DNA of 64,000 nucleotides, taken from Flaccisagitta enflata. Taxonomy: Eukaryota > Chaetognatha > Sagittoidea > Aphragmophora. The notes below the pieces were generated by a model. That model had not been told where the DNA came from and did no database searches. It saw only the letters and a list, made by a program, of their open reading frames with translations. The translations under genes and the position numbers were made by a program. The stretch spans positions 4,774,001 to 4,838,000 of the forward strand of contig OZ231128.1 in NCBI GenBank assembly GCA_965153355.1, written 5' to 3'. Positions 47,196 through 64,000 of the stretch are shown here, piece by piece; within the stretch, counting starts at the first letter, position 1, and every line of letters begins with the position of its first letter.

Positions 47196-47769
47196 GTGGC
47201 GCTCATTTCGTATGGATATGAGAAGAGTGTGACTCGAATGCTGAAAACAGAGAACAGAGAGAGAAGAAAATCAATTTTTTGTGACGTAATAAAATCGTCT
47301 GCAAACATGACGGCCTGACGAGACGTCTATACAATTATGAGGGCACTTTCACCCCAGACAACTTGGAGAGAGAGAGACAAGGTGCCAGCGAAGGGGCCGA
47401 AATAGGGGTCCAGAGGGTGCAAAAATCAAAGCTTTGAATTCAGTCAAAACTCTAGTCGTAAATGGTAAAATAATGTATTAAGATACTAAAAAAACAAAAA
47501 TCTATGCAAAGTCTGGGTTGCATGTGTGCAAAACGATGATTTTTCCGGTTGTAAGAAGGTGGTAAGAAGCAATCATTTTTTCTTCCCTTATCTTTTAGTT
47601 TTATTGATGCTAGACCGGTTCAATTGTTTAAAAAATGTCACGAACATGCTATTTTCATAAAAAAAATAATCAAACCTTTACCTTCAGCTCGGTTCTGATG
47701 ATTTCGACCGATTTATTTCATCCAGATTGACAAAAAATTAAAGGAAAATGAGGCTTTCTCCTCGATTTT
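47196..47769. other. No gene seen
   Basis: Single-copy-looking sequence between microsatellites. Confidence 0.4.
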
Positions 47770-48075
47770 TCATCCTCTTCTTCTTCTTCTTCTTCTTCTT
47801 CTTCTTCTCTTCTCCTTCATAACCTTCTTCTTCTTCTTCCCCTTCTTCTTCTTCTCCTTCTCCTTCTCCTTCTCCTTCTCCTTCTTCTCCTCCTCCTTCT
47901 CCTTCTTCTCCTCCTTCTTCTTCTTCTTCTTCTTCAGTAATTTCGTCATTTCATTCCATTTTCCTCATTTTCCTCATTTTCTTCTTCTTCTTCTTCTTCT
48001 TCTTCTTCTTCTCCTTCTCCTCCTTCTTCTTCTTCTTCGCCTTCTCCTTCTCCTTCTTCTTCTTCTTCTTCAGTA
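47770..48075. repeat. (CTT)n microsatellite with a duplicated TTCAGTAATT block
   Basis: CTT/CTC triplets in three blocks separated by two copies of TTCAGTAATTTCGTCATTTC-like sequence. Confidence 0.9.
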
Positions 48076-48177
48076 ATTCTGTCATTTCATCCTCATTTTC
48101 CTCTTTGCCCTCTCACATCTTCCTTCGCTCCACTCTTTCTTCTCCTTCTCTGCCTTCCTCATTCATCAAACATTTAA

Positions 48178-48300
48178 AACAACAACATCAATGACAACAA
48201 CAACAACAACAACAACCACAACAACAACGAGAACAACAACGAGATCAGCAACAACAACAACAATCACAACAACAACAACGAGAACAACAACAACAACGAG

Positions 48301-48361
<61 letters not shown>

Positions 48362-48533
48362 GCAACAGCAACAACAACAGCAACAACAGCAGGAACAACA
48401 ACAGCAACAACAGCACAGGAACAACAACAGCAGCAGCAGCGGAACAACAACAACAACAACGGGAACAACAACAACAACAACGAGAACAACAATAACAATA
48501 ACAACAACGACAACATCAACAACAACAACAACG

Positions 48534-48599
<66 letters not shown>

Positions 48600-48600
48600 T
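48178..48600. repeat. (CAA)n microsatellite with CAG and GAG variants
   Basis: About 140 triplets, mainly CAA, with ACGAGAACAACAA higher-order units. Frames across it in both strands are homopolymeric. Confidence 0.95.
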
Positions 48601-48602
48601 AA

Positions 48603-48735
48603 TATTTCAACTCTTCTTCAAGCTTCTTTTCTGACTCGACAACCCGCTCGTTTACAAGTGTCGGTAGCCAAAACCGGAAATTGTTCATGACGTTTGACGC
48701 GATGTAACGAACTTGACGACCATTCAGTTTGGTAG
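48603..48735 (-). CDS. Candidate exon of an unidentified minus-strand gene
   Basis: The minus strand reads KLNGRQVRYIASNVMNNFRF, WLPTLVNERVVESEKKLEEE and LKYY before entering the CAA array. The composition is convincingly protein-like, but boundaries are unclear: a hairpin element abuts one side and the microsatellite the other. No family recognised. Confidence 0.4.
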
Positions 48736-48736
48736 A

Positions 48737-48939
48737 CAAACGCGACTCAACATCCCGCTTTGTCGGTCCGTTGGTCCATTGGTCCGTCCGTCCGTCGGTC
48801 CGTCCGTCCGTCACACTTTACTTTTTCGGCGTCTATGGGGTTTTTGGCCTTGCTGCTCCTGCCCAAATGCTCCACAGACTTCAATTATGGCCCCTGCCCA
48901 CCCGCACGCAACTAGGGTAGCCGTGTATCCACCCTTGTT
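48737..48939 (+). mobile_element. TAG-hairpin element between two coding scraps
   Basis: ACGCGACTCAACATCCCGC, a (GTCC/GTCGG)n core, CACACTTTACTTTTTCGGCG, CCCACCCGCACGCAACTAGG, GTAGCCGTGTATCCACCCTT and GTT. The 5' arm is eroded. It lies between the candidate exons at 48603 and 48960. Confidence 0.65.
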
Positions 48940-48959
48940 ATCAACCACGACGCTGGGAA

Positions 48960-49213
48960 CGGGGGAGCCTTATTTTCTAAAGCAGTGATGACGTGGAGCA
49001 TGATGTCTAGTTGAGACTTGGGGTCGTGATGATCCAAAAAGTTTTTGAAGACTGTGGCCGGGAACAGTATTTGACATATCTGCTTCCACCTTTCCCTCTT
49101 CTACATGATCAATGATCATGCTGTACCCCTTGCCCTTCACCATCGATGATCGGAGCTCTTTCGCCTGATTCACCAGCCTCGCCACCGTCTGTAGCGCCAC
49201 TACTTTCACTGCT
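48960..49213 (-). pseudogene. Coding-like segment with an apparent one-base frameshift
   Basis: One minus-strand frame reads VVALQTVARLVNQAKELRSS, KGKGYSMIIDHVEEG. After the purine run near 49100 the sense shifts by one base to QICQILFPATVFKNFLDHHD, QLDIMLHVITALENKAPP. Together they look like one continuous helical protein, so either the gene is broken, the assembly has an indel in GGGAAAGG, or two exons overlap misleadingly. A third frame in the first half gives an acidic Gly-rich text, so the frame is not certain. No family is named. Confidence 0.4.
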
Positions 49214-49218
49214 TCCGT

Positions 49219-49640
49219 CAATTCCACCACCACCACCACCACCACCACCACCACCACCACCACCACCACCACCACCACCACCACCACCACCACCACCACC
49301 ACCACCACCACCACCACCACCACCACCACCACCACCACCACCACCACCACCACCACCACCACCACCACCACCACCACCACCACCACCACCACCACCACCA
49401 CCACCACCACCACCACCACCACCACCACCACCCACCACCACCACCACCGCACCCTCACCGCCACCACCACCACCACCACCACCCACCACCACCACTACCA
49501 CCTACCACCACACCTACCACCACCCCCGACTCACCACCTCGCCACCACCACTACCACCACCACTTTCACCGCTTCCGTCAACGCCGCCACCACCACCGCC
49601 ACCACCACCACCACCACTACTGCTAAGTGGCTTCCTCACC
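49219..49640. repeat. (CCA)n microsatellite flanked by a duplicated segment
   Basis: About 75 CCA triplets to 49450, then mixed CCA/CTA triplets. CTTCCGTCAATTCCACCACC at 49213 and CTTCCGTCAACGCCGCCACC at 49570 are a duplicated edge on both sides of the array. Confidence 0.95.
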
Positions 49641-49859
49641 ATCACCACCACCAGGTGTGCAATGACCGTTATCTTCCTCCCTACCCTCACAACCGCCACC
49701 GCCACCGGGGTCACTCTCAGCACCAGCGCAACTTTCCCCAACCTCATTTGTTAAGCCGCCGCCGCCAGCACCTCGCCAACGCTGAGGGCAGCAAGACTAA
49801 GCGCTCTGCTGAATTTCTCTCGTACTTCGTATGCTTTTCTCTCTCCCTGTTCCTCTCCT
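49641..49859. other. GC-rich stretch, coding status unclear
   Basis: A minus-strand frame gives an acidic Gly-rich text (CAGAESDPGGGGGCEGREED) and a plus-strand frame gives RHRGHSQHQRNFPQPHL. Neither has convincing splice sites. Confidence 0.25.
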
Positions 49860-50115
49860 CCTTCTTTATCCTCTCTTCCTCCTCCTCCTCCTCTTTCTCC
49901 TTCTCCTTCTTCTCCTTCTCCTTCTTCTCCTTCTCCTTCTTCTCCTTCTTCTCCTTCTTCTTCCATACCTCTGTTTTCTTTTCCTTCCATACGTCGGTCT
50001 TCTTCTTCTTTTTCTTCTTCTTTTCTTCTTCTTCTTATTCTTATTCTTCTTCTTCTTTCTTCTTCTTCTCTTCTTCCGTCTTATTCTTTATTCTTCTTCT
50101 TCTTCTTCTTCTCTT
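49860..50115. repeat. (CTT/CTC)n microsatellite
   Basis: Pyrimidine triplets with a duplicated CCATACNTCTGTNTTCTTTTC block; reading frames are artefacts. Confidence 0.9.
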
Positions 50116-51120
50116 CTTTTTGTTTCTTATACCCTTATAACATTGATGTCCAATTCATGTGAATCTATCTTCAAACAATGCTGCTGCTGGGCTCTTTCAC
50201 TGTTGCTATTGCTCTGTTTGTCACAGTTGGTCATTAAGATAGTGATAAAACTTCAATTCTTGACTTTATTAGACAGTTAAAAATAGAAAACAGTTTCCAG
50301 ATGGGCTTAGAGTTATCTGTTATGTTGTTAAAATAAACATCAATTTTTGCATGCTTCACAGGAAGACGCCGTTTGCATGGGGATGAAACAAGAAATCTGA
50401 AAACATACAGACCTTCCAAAATCGATTTTTAAGAAACGTATGTTTTCATAAATGCAAAAAGTAGTACCTAAATGGAGAACGGCGTCTTCCTGCTCTGGAG
50501 ATGTTTTTTTCGAAAATTAAAAATTTCCTCCAATTTAACACAAGTTGAAGTGAAAACCCCACTTAATGTTGACCGATTTTCATAAAATTTGACATGGAGC
50601 AACCTCAGGCAATATTTAACACTGTCCTAAAATCTCAAGTTGCTGCGGTGACAGGAAGTAGGGTTTTTAACCGAGAAAGATATTTTGTCAAATTTTCAAA
50701 CATTCAATTGTCAACTGACATTCATTGTGTTTATTTTTATTTAGCGGCCTTAAATTGAAACCTAAGGTACTGCAACAGTTGCGCACAAGCAAACACACAC
50801 ACACAGACAAGCACATGCACGCGCAAGCACACACACACAACTCAAAGACGCGACGCTAATATGATAAGTAATAACATGACACATTTTGACTAGGAACTTC
50901 TGTTTACATTCTCATCATACTGTTTTCTCATTTTGGACGTTTCCTTTATCAGAATACATTATCTAAGTCCATAAAAAGGGCTGAAGCTAGATTATTATTG
51001 GTGGAATACATCTAATGAGCACCGCCATGAAGTTTCCAGCCAAAAAAACCGCTTCTTTTACCCGATTTCACGGTGCAAAACAAACTGGTCCTGCAAACAC
51101 GCCATTTTACCGGCTCCATG
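50116..51120. other. No supported gene
   Basis: Mostly AT-rich; a CA-rich patch at 50790-50840. A short stretch at 51013-51115 (ATGAAGTTTCCAGCC...) is open on both strands without splice support. Confidence 0.45.
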
Positions 51121-51907
<787 letters not shown>

Positions 51908-52329
51908 ACAACAACAACAACAGCAACAACAGCATCTAGTGATACGTCAACGACGACGACGGCGGCAGCGACGACGACGACGACGACGACGACAACAACA
52001 ACGCTGATAACAAAAGCATCGACAGCAAACAATGTGCAATCATAACAACATAAGCCTTTACAACAACAACGTACTTAGTAACAACAACAACAGCAACAAC
52101 AACAACAAAAACAACAGCAACCGACACCACAAATTCCTGACAATGCAGTTTTGGACGCTGGAGACGTCAAGGAAAATCAGAATAATTGGAAAATCAAACA
52201 AAACATACAACAAACAAAAACAGCAAACTGCTGTAACGACATCAGCAACAAACAATAAACACAATCCATAACAACACAAATAACATTTCCATCAACATTG
52301 AAAAACATAAAACATAGCAACAACAGCAT

Positions 52330-52360
<31 letters not shown>

Positions 52361-52560
52361 GCAACAAACACAATCACAGCAACGCAACGATTTTGGGCTG
52401 GAGACGCCAGGAAAAGTGGGGACAAACGAAAGATCTAAACAACAACAACAACAACAACAGCAACAACAACAACAACAACAGCAACAACAACAACAACAAC
52501 AGCAACAGCCACCGCCGCACACCACCACCACCACCACCACAAGAACAACTACAACAACCG
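51908..52560. repeat. (CAA)n / (ACG)n microsatellite cluster
   Basis: CAA, CGA and CAG triplet arrays at 51908-52020, 52060-52125, 52320-52370 and 52438-52520 alternate with two related blocks containing TTTTGGACGCTGGAGACG and TTTTGGGCTGGAGACGCC, a probable larger duplication. Confidence 0.85.
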
Positions 52561-52938
52561 ACAAGCCCTCATTTTTGAATTGTCCCGGTCATTTTTCCTC
52601 CCCGGGTTCATCTCTTACTTTCCTGCGAATGCACTAATGCATTCTTATCCTCTTCCTCCTAGAGCAACTCGAGAGTATTCTTCTCTCTCTTTTACTCTTC
52701 CGCTTCCTCCTCCCCTCAACTGGACTCATAGACTGTCTTCAAAAGGGTTATCCTAGTCTTAGTCTCCAAAAAAATCTGCAACGTCAGCATGAGCAAGCGT
52801 TATTTATCACCGGCGATAAATGATAAATTTTGTATCCTTTTTTTCATTTTTTTCATGTCTCCAGACTTAAAGTAATTGCTGCATTCATTCACTCTTGTTC
52901 AACGAACAAAGCAGTTTTGGGACACTCGTATAATAGTC
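52561..52938. other. Upstream region of the novel plus-strand gene
   Basis: T- and C-rich sequence; no TATA box or other promoter element is clear enough to call. Confidence 0.35.
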
Positions 52939-63962
<11,024 letters not shown>

Positions 63963-64000
63963 CAAATCCATAAAATCCATAAAATCCATAAAATGTTCAT

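Noticed and set aside
46788-47318. 176-codon frame rich in SVCL and IHSF
   Set aside because: It translates (CTGT)n and (CATT)n microsatellites.
49146-49754. Proline-rich 202-codon frame
   Set aside because: It is the (CCA)n array; the opposite strand contains the more protein-like text.

Overview
The window is intron-rich eukaryotic nuclear DNA, most likely from an invertebrate animal. Genes have GT-AG introns and short exons (about 45-310 bases), protein-coding content is low, and most of the rest is microsatellites, minisatellites and short non-autonomous transposons. I cannot name the phylum. There are no rRNA, tRNA, CRISPR or viral genes that I can see, and one 10-base assembly gap lies at 59035-59044.

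Two genes can be modelled exon by exon. On the minus strand (46000 down to 21674) ten exons with fully compatible splice phases encode about 443 residues of a dipeptidyl-peptidase 4-type serine peptidase (family S9B): late beta-propeller, then the alpha/beta-hydrolase domain with the nucleophile motif GWSYGG and the acid motif [10 protein letters not shown]. The N-terminus lies beyond the recognised exons and the catalytic-His exon was not found. On the plus strand (52939 to 63962) seven exons with compatible phases encode a 1198-residue protein I do not recognise: an acidic and lysine-rich N-terminus, a Cys-rich patch, a hydrophobic core that may be membrane-embedded, and a very long low-complexity Ser/Ala/Gln/Gly C-terminus. 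A few isolated candidate exons (15123-15226 plus; 9677-9738, 48603-48735 and a frameshifted 48960-49213 minus) point to other partial or broken genes.

Region by region: 1-9 kb repeats only; 9-13.3 kb two hAT-like elements with perfect 8-base target duplications, one carrying telomere-like repeats; 13.3-20 kb hairpin elements, minisatellites and a terminal exon; 20-46 kb the peptidase gene, its introns crowded with nested elements; 46-52.9 kb very large microsatellites (CTGT, CATT, CTT, CAA, CCA, GA) around scraps of coding sequence; 52.9-64 kb the novel gene, with a 4.65 kb array of 139-base repeats in intron 4.

The two most unusual signals are: (1) the peptidase gene has repeatedly tandem-duplicated short pieces that straddle its splice junctions (about 22 copies of one exon end plus its donor, 11 copies of one acceptor plus the exon start, and two or three copies of other donors); and (2) a large family of short elements with the plan TTTTTAG + variable hairpin + CTATAAGAGG + (GTCC)n + a third complementary copy of the hairpin stem + a GC-rich hairpin + CTTGTT, in which all stem copies co-vary between family members. 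This resembles Helentron-associated (HINE/DINE-1-like) architecture, and one member has expanded into the 139-base array.
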